Under the pieces are notes generated by a model. That model was not told the DNA's origin. It saw nothing but the letters and a program-made list of their open reading frames with translations, and did no database searches. The position numbers were made by a program, and so were the translations under genes. A stretch of 8,667 nt of DNA from an uncultured Ventosimonas sp. (GTDB taxonomy: Bacteria > Pseudomonadota > Gammaproteobacteria > Pseudomonadales > Pseudomonadaceae): assembly GCA_945283395.1 (NCBI GenBank), contig CALYQH010000042.1:1-8667 (forward strand). Direction: 5' to 3'. This document shows positions 1 through 5,766 of the stretch, in pieces (positions within the stretch are counted from its first letter, which is position 1; each line of letters begins with the position of its first letter).

Positions 1-1856
1 AAGATGAGCATGGTAGAACTAATTGGGAAAAAGTTGGTGAAGTGGCTTCAGATACTACAAATCAGCCTACCGAAAAACCACAACAATCGGCTAAAAAGAC
101 AAACAACGGTGGTACTATTGATTTGAATATTAATAGTGTTACTATCAATAATACTAAAGTAAGTTACAAAGACCTTAAATTAGGCCACGAATATATTATC
201 AATAATGTTCACTTATCAACAGGCGTGATAAGAGTAGGTCAACCTGTTATTATCAAATTGGGTGCAAACTTTAGAAGTAATCAACCCAAATTAACAACGG
301 ATATACAACTACAGGGGCAATTAGTTTATAACCTTGAAAAACAACTCTATCAAGTCAAAGGGTTAGATTTAAATAGTCGTATTTCTGGGGAAATATTCCA
401 AGGTAAAACAGCTACTTTCTCTGCCAAAGGTGATCTAATGGCTGATTTAAAAGCTAATACAGCCGGATGGAGCAATTTGTATTTAACCCTAGATGAGTTA
501 AAAGTAGTAGGTAATATCAATGCTACTAATATTAGAGGTGAGATACCCGAGGTAAAAGGTAATTTATTAGCAGAAACCTTTAACTTATATAAAACATTAA
601 AAGATATAGGTATTACCCTTCCTGCTATGGCTGATAAACAAGCATTAACACAGGTAAGTTTCTCTACTAATTTAGTGGGTTCAACTAAAGCCATTGCTTT
701 AAATGATTTGAAAATCAAATTGGATAATACTAATTTGACAGGAAATGTTGCTATTACAGATTTAGCTAGGCAAGCTATTAAGCTACAAATCAAAGGCGAT
801 AGCCTTAATGTAGATAATTATTTACCTCCTGAATCCAAGCAAACTGCGCAAAATACTAGTGCTACTAAAACCAATAATGGAAGTACTGCAACTTCTAACA
901 AAGCTATTTGGGATAATGAACCCATGTTTGACCCTAAAGTTTTGCGTAATTTAGATATTGATGCTGCTGTCAGTATGCAACAAGTTGTAGTTAAAAAATT
1001 ACGCTGGGAAAATTTTGAAGCGAAACTAACCGCTAAAAATGGTTTACTTAATATCCAAAATGTAGGAGGTAAATTATTTACTGGAACGGTGAATGTCAAA
1101 GGTTCTTTAAATGCTAGTAGCGCTACTCCACAAATTAATTTACAGCCCACTATTAGTAATTTACCTATTGAAAAATTAATGGATCAAGCGGATAAAAAAC
1201 TTAATCTACGCGGTACTGTTAGTCTTAATGGTAACTTGCATAGCTTGGGCTTAAGCCAAGCTAGTATGGTAAGAAATTTAGGTGGTACCGTTAACTTTGT
1301 GGTCAACAATGGTGCGTTAATAGGCGAAAATTTAGAGTATCAAGTTTGTAAAGGAGTAGCATTGGTCAGAGGTAAAAAACTAACTTCTCGATTTGATCGC
1401 ACTGAAACTAAATTCCAACAACTTAAAGCATCTATTAATATTAATAATGGACTAGCAGATAATCAAAATCTATTGCTAGCTATAGCAGGTTTTGAAACCA
1501 AAGGTAAAGGAACCTTTAACTTAGTAACTATGGAAGTTGATTATCATATTGGCCTTTCTTTAAAAGGCGAACAAGATATTAGTGGTGATCCTGCCTGTAA
1601 AGTGAATAAAGATGTAACAGGTATAGAGTTCCCATTGATTTGTAAAGGGCCTGTATTAAATAATGCGGGTGGCCTTTGTGGGATAGATGAAAATGCAATA
1701 AGTAATATCGCCATAGATTATGGGAAAAATAGAGCAAACCAAGCACTTGATAAAGAAAGAGACAAGTTACAACAAAAACTTGATAAAAAACTTGGCGATA
1801 AAAATCCGGCGTTGAAAGGTGCGGCGGGAAAAATCTTGAAAGGAATTAAATTATAA
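1..1856 (+). CDS. asmA: AsmA family protein (5'-truncated by window)
   Basis: The frame is open back to base 3 with no stop, so the gene begins upstream; the GTG at 42 is only an internal codon. 617 residues are visible. The last ~230 carry the conserved AsmA C-terminal region: repeated beta-rich segments of the type L-G-G-T-V-N-F, then N-N-G-A-L-I-G-E-N-L, and a lysine-rich amphipathic tail. Family knowledge: AsmA proteins are anchored in the inner membrane by an N-terminal helix (not in view) and extend into the periplasm; they are linked to outer-membrane assembly and, through their bridge-like AsmA/TamB/YhdP fold, to lipid transfer. Two T/N/S-rich low-complexity linkers lie at visible residues ~16-37 and ~275-300. 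Four cysteines (visible residues 449, 532, 547, 559) lie in the predicted periplasmic C-terminal region and could form disulfides. The stop is 3 nt before mutY, suggesting co-transcription. Family call confident; exact subfamily less so. Confidence 0.88.
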   Translation, partial: DEHGRTNWEKVGEVASDTTNQPTEKPQQSAKKTNNGGTIDLNINSVTINNTKVSYKDLKLGHEYIINNVHLSTGVIRVGQPVIIKLGANFRSNQPKLTTDIQLQGQLVYNLEKQLYQVKGLDLNSRISGEIFQGKTATFSAKGDLMADLKANTAGWSNLYLTLDELKVVGNINATNIRGEIPEVKGNLLAETFNLYKTLKDIGITLPAMADKQALTQVSFSTNLVGSTKAIALNDLKIKLDNTNLTGNVAITDLARQAIKLQIKGDSLNVDNYLPPESKQTAQNTSATKTNNGSTATSNKAIWDNEPMFDPKVLRNLDIDAAVSMQQVVVKKLRWENFEAKLTAKNGLLNIQNVGGKLFTGTVNVKGSLNASSATPQINLQPTISNLPIEKLMDQADKKLNLRGTVSLNGNLHSLGLSQASMVRNLGGTVNFVVNNGALIGENLEYQVCKGVALVRGKKLTSRFDRTETKFQQLKASININNGLADNQNLLLAIAGFETKGKGTFNLVTMEVDYHIGLSLKGEQDISGDPACKVNKDVTGIEFPLICKGPVLNNAGGLCGIDENAISNIAIDYGKNRANQALDKERDKLQQKLDKKLGDKNPALKGAAGKILKGIKL

Positions 1857-1859
1857 TAA

Positions 1860-2897
1860 GTGGCATTAGATTCTTTTGCAGATAGGGTACTTGCTTGGTA
1901 TGACCAATTTGGTCGCAAGCATTTACCTTGGCAACAACAGGTAACGCCTTATAAAGTATGGGTTTCTGAAACTATGTTGCAGCAAACCCAAGTTGCTACT
2001 GTTATCTCCTATTTCAGCCGTTTTATGCAGTTTTTGCCAACAGTAGTTGCTTTAGCAAAAGCGTCACAAGATGAGGTGCTTCATCTATGGGCAGGATTGG
2101 GTTATTATTCTCGAGCTAGAAATCTGCATAAAACAGCGCAAATTATTGTGGCTGATTACCAAGGCCAGTTTCCTGAGACATTACAACAACTCATAGAGTT
2201 ACCAGGTATAGGTCGTTCAACTGCTGGTGCTATTTTAAGCCTAGCAATGCAGAAAAAAGCGACTATATTAGATGGTAATGTTAAAAGAGTGCTGTGTCGT
2301 TATTTTGCTATAGCAGGTTATCCCGCTGAAACTAAAGTGGCTAAAAAATTATGGGAATTAGCCGAGCAGTTAACACCTGATCAACAGATTAACCACTATA
2401 ATCAAGCCATGATGGATTTAGGGGCTACACTTTGTAGCAGAAGTAATCCTAATTGCTTAATTTGCCCACTACATGCAGATTGTCAGGCTAGAATAACGGA
2501 TAGTGTAAAGCTATATCCTACGGCTAAGCCTAAAAAAGTGTTACCACAAAAACAAGTTATCATGCCTCTTTTTAAATATCAGCAAGCTATTTGGCTATAT
2601 CAACGACCTAATACAGGCTTATGGGGTGGTTTATGGAGTTTCCCTGAGGTAGCAGACCAGCTAGGGTTACAAGAATATGCACAACAACAAGGTTTTACGA
2701 TAGCCAACCAACAGCCCCTAGAATTGTTTATTCATACCTTCAGTCATTTCCAACTAACCATCCAACCTATGTTAGTAGAAGTGATTGCTAGTAGAAATAA
2801 ACTAGCCGAAACCGGTCATATCTGGTATAACTTAGCTAGTCCACCACGTTTAGGTTTAGCGGCACCTGTCAAAAAGTTATTAAACTTGCTTAATTAA
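1860..2897 (+). CDS. mutY: Adenine DNA glycosylase MutY
   Basis: Removes adenine mispaired with 8-oxoguanine or guanine, starting base-excision repair of oxidative DNA damage. 345 aa, close to the usual ~350. Visible: catalytic Glu37 in [11 protein letters not shown]; helix-hairpin-helix [10 protein letters not shown] (114-123); catalytic Asp138 in L-D-G-N-V-K-R-V; [4Fe-4S] cysteines C192-X6-C199-X2-C202-X5-C208, the same spacing as in E. coli; and a C-terminal NUDIX-like 8-oxoG recognition domain with [11 protein letters not shown] (253-263) and H-T-F-S-H-F (292-297). All key residues are present, so it should be functional. The start is GTG at 1860: an in-frame TAA lies directly before it and the protein then begins like known MutY proteins. 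The AAAGGA motif near 1838-1844 is rather far upstream, so translational coupling to asmA, whose stop is 3 nt away, is likely. yggX follows after 19 nt, an arrangement common in Gammaproteobacteria. Confidence 0.97.
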   Translation: MALDSFADRVLAWYDQFGRKHLPWQQQVTPYKVWVSETMLQQTQVATVISYFSRFMQFLPTVVALAKASQDEVLHLWAGLGYYSRARNLHKTAQIIVADYQGQFPETLQQLIELPGIGRSTAGAILSLAMQKKATILDGNVKRVLCRYFAIAGYPAETKVAKKLWELAEQLTPDQQINHYNQAMMDLGATLCSRSNPNCLICPLHADCQARITDSVKLYPTAKPKKVLPQKQVIMPLFKYQQAIWLYQRPNTGLWGGLWSFPEVADQLGLQEYAQQQGFTIANQQPLELFIHTFSHFQLTIQPMLVEVIASRNKLAETGHIWYNLASPPRLGLAAPVKKLLNLLN

Positions 2898-2902
2898 TCT
2901 TA

Positions 2903-2907
2903 AGGAG
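2903..2907 (+). promoter_or_regulatory. Ribosome binding site of yggX
   Basis: AGGAG, 9 nt before the ATG at 2917. It is much stronger than the initiation signals of asmA-mutY, so yggX is probably translated independently within the shared transcript. Confidence 0.8.
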
Positions 2908-2916
2908 TTCTTTATT

Positions 2917-3192
2917 ATGTCTCGTATGGTATTTTGTCGTAAATATCAAAAAGAATTAGCTGGCCTTGCTAGTCCTCCTTACCCAGGCGCTAAAGGGCAA
3001 GATATTTATGAACATGTATCCCAATTAGCATGGGATGAATGGACTAAACATCAAACCATGCTTATCAATGAAAAACACTTAAATATGATGAACGCTGAGC
3101 ATAGAAAATTCCTACAGCAAGAAATGGAAAAGTTTTTGGCTGGTGCAGAACATGCAAAAGCGGAGGGATATGTTGCGCCTACTGCAAAATAA
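2917..3192 (+). CDS. yggX: YggX family oxidative-damage protection / Fe(II)-trafficking protein
   Basis: Small cytoplasmic protein of 91 aa, exactly the usual family length. It has the N-terminal M-S-R-x-V-F-C with conserved Cys7, Y-P-G near residue 22, and the very conserved block [21 protein letters not shown] at about residues 46-66. Family knowledge: YggX protects iron-sulfur clusters from oxidation and is thought to help iron trafficking. Its place behind mutY, which encodes a [4Fe-4S] repair enzyme, is the classic gammaproteobacterial arrangement. A good Shine-Dalgarno AGGAG (2903-2907) sits 9 nt before the ATG. No terminator is visible between its stop and the tRNA promoter, so the mRNA may run on to the terminator behind the tRNA. 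Confidence 0.97.
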   Translation: MSRMVFCRKYQKELAGLASPPYPGAKGQDIYEHVSQLAWDEWTKHQTMLINEKHLNMMNAEHRKFLQQEMEKFLAGAEHAKAEGYVAPTAK

Positions 3193-3205
3193 TTTTACAA
3201 GACTC

Positions 3206-3242
3206 TTGACAGATACCTCTAAAAACAGTTTAATAGCGACCC
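3206..3242 (+). promoter_or_regulatory. Promoter of tRNA-Phe
   Basis: A perfect -35 TTGACA (3206-3211), a 17-nt spacer, and a -10 TTTAAT (3229-3234), followed by a GC-rich discriminator GCGACCC (3236-3242). Such discriminators are typical of stable-RNA promoters under stringent control. The tRNA 5' end at 3246 is close behind, so the precursor should have only a very short leader. Confidence 0.85.
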
Positions 3243-3245
3243 ATT

Positions 3246-3321
<76 letters not shown>

Positions 3322-3329
3322 TTTTTTCT

Positions 3330-3361
3330 AGGCTAGCTTATTTTTTGCTAGCCTTTTTTTC
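3330..3361 (+). terminator. Intrinsic terminator behind tRNA-Phe
   Basis: Perfect 8-bp stem AGGCTAGC (3330-3337) / GCTAGCCT (3347-3354) with a 9-nt T-rich loop, followed by a run of T to 3361. It ends the tRNA transcript and probably also read-through from asmA-mutY-yggX. Confidence 0.9.
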
Positions 3362-3534
3362 TATAATACCTATCAAATTGTTGCAGCCATAACATATGTG
3401 TATTAGTCTGTTTGCTTAGCAGTTAAGCTAGATTATTTTACTAACACTTTGTAAACTAAAATGATAATTATCCAGTTATCGTTTTTCCGCCTAATTAGCG
3501 AACCAATAAAGCCATATGGCGTAGGGGAGGAAAT
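3362..3534 (+). promoter_or_regulatory. Upstream region of the ClbS-like gene with small palindromes and strong RBS
   Basis: Contains a perfect 10-bp palindrome GATAATTATC (3463-3472) followed by AGTTATC (3474-3480), and a second perfect palindrome GCCATATGGC (3511-3520) just before the ribosome binding site. The Shine-Dalgarno GGGGAGG (3524-3530) is strong but only 4 nt from the ATG at 3535. A possible weak promoter TTGTTG-N17-TATTAG lies near 3380-3408. The palindromes could be operators for an unidentified repressor; the first resembles only half of a Fur box. Since a terminator lies just upstream, the gene must have its own promoter here. Confidence 0.4.
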
Positions 3535-4047
3535 ATGGCAATACCTGAATCTAAAAGCGAGTTAATAGCAGCTATTAATCATAACTATACATTATTGACA
3601 AAAAAGTTAGCAGCAATACCTGCACAAAAAGCCTTTGAAGCTATTATGGAAGGACATGCCAAAGGTACTATGATGAGTGTGGCACAACTGGTGTCTTATT
3701 TAATTGGTTGGGGTGAGCTGGTATTAGCATGGCATAATCAGGAAGCGAAAGGACAAGCTATCACATTTCCAGAAGTAGGATATAAATGGAATCAGCTAGG
3801 TTTATTAGCACAAAAGTTTTATCGTGACTATGAGCATATCAAGGATTATCAGACACTACTTAAACTTCTCGAAAAAAATAAGCAGCAGCTTAATAAACTG
3901 ATAGAGAATTTTAGTAATGAGGAATTATATGGTGTTGCTTGGTGTGGCAAATGGACAAGGGGACGAATGATTCAATTTAATACGGCTTCTCCCTATAAAA
4001 ATGCGGTAGGTCGATTAAATAAATTATTAAAACAACTTGCGCAATAA
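3535..4047 (+). CDS. ClbS/DfsB family (DUF1706) four-helix-bundle protein
   Basis: 170 aa, the usual length of this family. Recognised by M-A-I-P near the start, E-G-H-A-K-G-T-M-M-S-V (39-49), L-V-S-Y-L-I-G-W-G-E-L-V-L-A-W (52-66), F-P-E-V-G-Y-K-W-N (78-86) and the C-terminal W-T-R-G-R-M-I-Q-F-N-T-A-S-P-Y-K-N-A (140-157). These are the conserved blocks of the DinB-like superfamily branch that includes ClbS. Family knowledge: ClbS is a cyclopropane hydrolase that opens the warhead of colibactin and protects the producer's DNA. Most homologs lie outside colibactin clusters and their substrates are unknown. Tyr55 and the Trp residues here fall in the conserved blocks, but catalytic assignment is inference. 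No colibactin-type synthesis genes are in view, so this is a stand-alone, single-gene unit flanked by terminator and non-coding DNA. It is probably cytoplasmic, with no signal peptide. Confidence 0.9.
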   Translation: MAIPESKSELIAAINHNYTLLTKKLAAIPAQKAFEAIMEGHAKGTMMSVAQLVSYLIGWGELVLAWHNQEAKGQAITFPEVGYKWNQLGLLAQKFYRDYEHIKDYQTLLKLLEKNKQQLNKLIENFSNEELYGVAWCGKWTRGRMIQFNTASPYKNAVGRLNKLLKQLAQ

Positions 4048-4065
4048 TTCTGTTGCGCATGAGTT
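4034..4065 (+). other. Stem-loop across the stop codon of the ClbS-like gene
   Basis: TGCGCAA (4038-4044) pairs with TTGCGCA (4053-4059) across an 8-nt loop that contains the TAA stop at 4045-4047. AACT/AGTT extends the stem outward past a 2-nt bulge. No T-run follows, so it is not a standard intrinsic terminator; it may stabilise the 3' end of the mRNA or pause polymerase. Confidence 0.45.
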
Positions 4066-4591
4066 AGATAGGCCAATTAAGTTGAATTATATGGCATGAA
4101 AAATAAAACGCTCACTAATTAATGTGCTTTGTAAGCTTAGTTGTTTTTAGTAGTTATCGAGCAATGGATAAGAATTTAAAAGTAAAGCCATAAAGATTTA
4201 TGGTTATCTAGGCTAAATAATATAATTGCTCCATATCTTGTAATAAAATTTCCTTCTTCCTAATATACAGGACTAGATACGTTGTTAGCTTAACAGATAA
4301 ATGAACGGTAGGGAGTAATAGTTAATAGCTTAGTGGAGCTAGCACTGAATCTTTAACATATGGCTTTAACAGCCCCTTTCACAAAGCCTATTAGCAGGGT
4401 GATACGAGGCTGCTAGAACATTAATCAATTGGGCTACGATGGGAGAACTAGAAGTTATCCCTTTGCCCTTTGTGGGGGCTGTTAGGGTTATTCAAATGTA
4501 ACGAGCTTTGCGTATGTCTGCAAAAATAAAATTTGGCCAATAGATCGCTTCTCAGTAATAAAAGAGATCCCCATATTCAGTTACTTATTAT
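4048..4591. other. 544-bp stretch without a convincing protein gene
   Basis: All frames are broken by frequent stops and no protein family is recognisable. Small inverted repeats occur: CCATAA/TTATGG with an AGAT loop (4188-4203) and TAGCT/AGCTA (4326-4341). The outstanding content is the structured element at 4360-4491, entered separately. The part from 4492 to 4591 shows only AT-rich sequence and no clear terminator for the lipoprotein gene that ends at 4592 on the other strand. Confidence 0.6.
4360..4491 (+). ncRNA. Candidate structured RNA or MITE-like inverted-repeat element
   Basis: The ends form a long stem. Bases 4360-4376 pair with 4475-4491 in 17 consecutive pairs: 10 Watson-Crick around TAACAGCCCC, plus an outer extension including four G-U pairs. 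After a TTT bulge, CACAAAG (4380-4386) pairs with CTTTGTG (4468-4474). Inside are two hairpins: TAGCAG/CTGCTA (4392-4397 with 4410-4415), and GGGA-G-AACT / AGTT-A-TCCC (4441-4449 with 4453-4461) with one G-A mismatch and an AGA loop. The G-U pairs exist only in the + strand RNA, favouring that strand. I recognise no known RNA family. No clear promoter or T-run flanks it. The alternative is a small non-autonomous mobile element with imperfect terminal inverted repeats, although no target-site duplication is evident. Confidence 0.4.
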
Positions 4592-4933
4592 TTATAATCC
4601 TGCAAATATTTGTTTTACCTCTGCTTCATTTTTTGCATTATTTAATTGTTCAAGCTGATCTTTTAATATCTTACCTATTGGTTTACAAACCATTATTTGT
4701 TTTTCATAATCAGCTTTTTTTAAGCCTATTTTAAAGTTGCTAATAAATTCTGTATTTTGTCGCTTATACTCAGCAGCCATAGAACTAGGAACATACTTAT
4801 TTGTTTCCATTGTAAGTTGTATGGCATCCATAGTTGCAAAGATATCTCTACATTCTTGAGGCAATTTATTATCACTATTACCGCAAGCCATAAGCATACT
4901 GATCATAGAAATAAGACAACTAATTTTTTTCAT
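4592..4933 (-). CDS. Small predicted lipoprotein, unknown function
   Basis: 113 aa. The N-terminus M-K-K-I-S-C-L-I-S-M-I-S-M-L-M-A-C-G has a short basic start, a hydrophobic stretch and a lipobox L-M-A-C ending at Cys17, so it is predicted to be lipidated. The residues after Cys17 are G-N-S; there is no Asp at +2, which would favour outer-membrane sorting under the E. coli Lol rule. The mature part of ~97 residues is mostly helical and charged, with two cysteines (28 and 83) that could form a disulfide. The E-C-R-D-I-F near the mature N-terminus and the second Cys late in the chain recall small periplasmic DUF5339-type proteins, but this is a weak memory-based comparison. The start is supported by GGAG (4940-4943 on the - strand) 6 nt before the ATG. 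It stands alone between two long non-coding stretches. Confidence 0.8.
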   Translation of the reverse strand: MKKISCLISMISMLMACGNSDNKLPQECRDIFATMDAIQLTMETNKYVPSSMAAEYKRQNTEFISNFKIGLKKADYEKQIMVCKPIGKILKDQLEQLNNAKNEAEVKQIFAGL

Positions 4934-4939
4934 TAATCA

Positions 4940-4996
4940 CTCCATGAGTTAATTATCAGTTATCTTAATAGGATAACTTACTAATTAACTATCATA
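4940..4996 (-). promoter_or_regulatory. Upstream region of the lipoprotein gene: RBS and 7-bp inverted repeat
   Basis: Read on the - strand, GGAG (4940-4943) is the ribosome binding site. Just upstream, AGTTATC (4958-4964) and GATAACT (4972-4978) form a perfect inverted repeat with a 7-nt spacer, suitable as an operator or as a hairpin in the 5' leader. A TATGAT hexamer (4991-4996) could be the -10, which would place the repeat just inside the transcript; no good -35 was found. Confidence 0.4.
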
Positions 4997-5293
4997 AAGA
5001 GCCAATTAAAGCATTACCATAAGTAGCTTGAAAGTACTGCTGTAATAATGCATGAATGCCTTTGTAGACTGGAAGATTAGCAGCTATGTTAAAGTAAACT
5101 ACTTTAGTTAATGCTGGCGTTATTAAATTAACTACGTTGCAAGTTGCCGTAGTGGCTACTACATAGTGGGGATTTACCTAGCTAAGAGCATATTTATAAG
5201 TTTATAAAGTTATTACCAGTTCGTTAAGGGCTAAAACATAGGTCTAGCCATTTAGTCTGCTGCGCTGCTACTGATTTTGTCGGGTATTCAGGG
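4979..5293. other. Non-coding stretch between the lipoprotein and DUF1820 genes
   Basis: No open frame of useful length on either strand. It has several small stem-loops: TAAAGTA-AAC-TACTTTA (5090-5106) with an outer CAGC/GCTG pair (5081-5084 with 5113-5116); GTAGT-GGCT-ACTAC (5149-5162); and GGCTA/TAGCC (5229-5249). None is followed by a T-run, so none is a clear terminator. In AT-rich DNA some of these will be chance. Confidence 0.5.
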
Positions 5294-5434
5294 TATAATA
5301 ACTAAAGGCAAAAGGCTAGTTACAGTTGTTATGTTTAAAGCATTTACTAGACTTGCCATACTGGATTATTTACAAGTTTATGCTATGACCAGTAGCAACT
5401 GTAATAGAAGATATCTATTTTTAAAGTTGATGAT
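5294..5434 (+). promoter_or_regulatory. Putative promoter and structured 5' leader of the DUF1820 gene
   Basis: A perfect TATAAT (5294-5299) with only a weak -35 suggests a start near 5306 and a leader of about 130 nt. The leader can fold. TTACAGTTG (5320-5328) pairs with CAACTGTAA (5396-5404), extended by CTA/TAG (5316-5318 with 5405-5407) past a one-base bulge. Inside, TAGACTTG (5348-5355) pairs with CAAGTTTA (5373-5380), one G-U included, and AGCA/TGCT (5339-5342 with 5381-5384) extends it. The hairpin loop contains TACTGG (5359-5364), complementary to CCAGTA (5389-5394), which would make a pseudoknot. The fold ends 27 nt before the start codon. Structure is inferred by eye, and no known riboswitch class is recognised. 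Confidence 0.4.
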
Positions 5435-5438
5435 ATGA
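5331..5438 (+). CDS. Possible short leader ORF overlapping the DUF1820 start (ATGA)
   Basis: An ATG at 5331 opens a 35-codon frame that ends in TGA at 5436-5438, overlapping the ATG of the DUF1820 gene by the ATGA arrangement used for translational coupling. The frame is open even further back, to 5256, with a TTG at 5277. The DUF1820 start itself lacks a clear Shine-Dalgarno, which would fit coupling. Against it: the short frame has only a distant AAAAGG (5310-5315) as a possible ribosome site, its product has no recognised domain, and it lies wholly within the folded leader. It may be chance, so it is listed as a candidate only. Confidence 0.2.
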   Translation: MFKAFTRLAILDYLQVYAMTSSNCNRRYLFLKLMI

Positions 5439-5764
5439 GCAAAAGTGAAGACCCAATTTATAGAATTATTTTTTTAAATCAAGGACAGGCTTATGAGATG
5501 TACGCTAAACAAATCTATCAAAGTGATTTATGGGGATTTTTAGAGATTGAGGAGTTTATTTTTGGTGAGCGTACCCAGATGGTAGTTGACCCTAGTGAGG
5601 AGCGCCTTAAGGCGCAGTTTGAAGGGGTTAATAGAAGTTTTGTCCCTATGCATGCGGTAGTACGTATTGATGAAGTGGAGCGATTGGGGGTAGCAAAAAT
5701 TACTGAGGCAAAAGCTTCTGGTAATATTATGCCGTTTCCAATGCCACCTTTACCTGTCAAGTAA
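5435..5764 (+). CDS. DUF1820 family protein
   Basis: 109 aa, the usual size. It closely follows the pseudomonad DUF1820 pattern as recalled: P-I-Y-R-I-I-F-L-N-Q-G-Q near the N-terminus, then M-Y-A-K-Q-I-Y-Q-S-D-L-W-G-F-L-E, F-G-E-R-T-Q, V-D-P-S-E-E, S-F-V-P-M-H, and R-I-D-E-V-E-R-L-G. The C-terminus is proline/methionine-rich (M-P-F-P-M-P-P-L-P). Function is unknown; it is a soluble cytoplasmic protein without signal or membrane segment. The very high conservation suggests a housekeeping role in this lineage. The start codon has no strong Shine-Dalgarno (only A/G-rich AAAG near 5423-5426), but the N-terminus matches the family, so the start is kept. It ends 2 nt from the convergent Sel1 gene. 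Confidence 0.9.
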   Translation: MSKSEDPIYRIIFLNQGQAYEMYAKQIYQSDLWGFLEIEEFIFGERTQMVVDPSEERLKAQFEGVNRSFVPMHAVVRIDEVERLGVAKITEAKASGNIMPFPMPPLPVK

Positions 5765-5766
5765 AT

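Noticed and set aside
42..44. GTG at 42 as the start of asmA
   Set aside because: The frame is open to the window edge and the visible part lacks the N-terminal membrane helix, so the true start is upstream.
350..1150. Two open frames on the - strand (350-793 and 818-1150)
   Set aside because: Antisense shadows of asmA with no domains or credible starts.
3463..3480. Fur box upstream of the ClbS-like gene
   Set aside because: Only the left half (GATAAT) matches; the right half diverges from the GATAATGATAATCATTATC consensus.
4360..4491. Integron attC recombination site
   Set aside because: The ends resemble CTTTAAC and GTTAGGG, but both miss the consensus at the outermost base, pairing runs on through the region that should be an unpaired spacer, and no integrase or cassette array is in view.
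4360..4491. Known RNA families (6S, SRP RNA, RNase P, TPP, cobalamin or cyclic-di-GMP riboswitch)
   Set aside because: None of the conserved sequence cores of these families that I can recall is present.
4555..4591. Intrinsic terminator for the lipoprotein gene
   Set aside because: Only a short, bulged GATC/TCTC-type pairing is present, without a proper stem followed by a T-run on the - strand.
5518..5760. 80-aa open frame on the - strand
   Set aside because: Antisense to the well-conserved DUF1820 gene and without family features.
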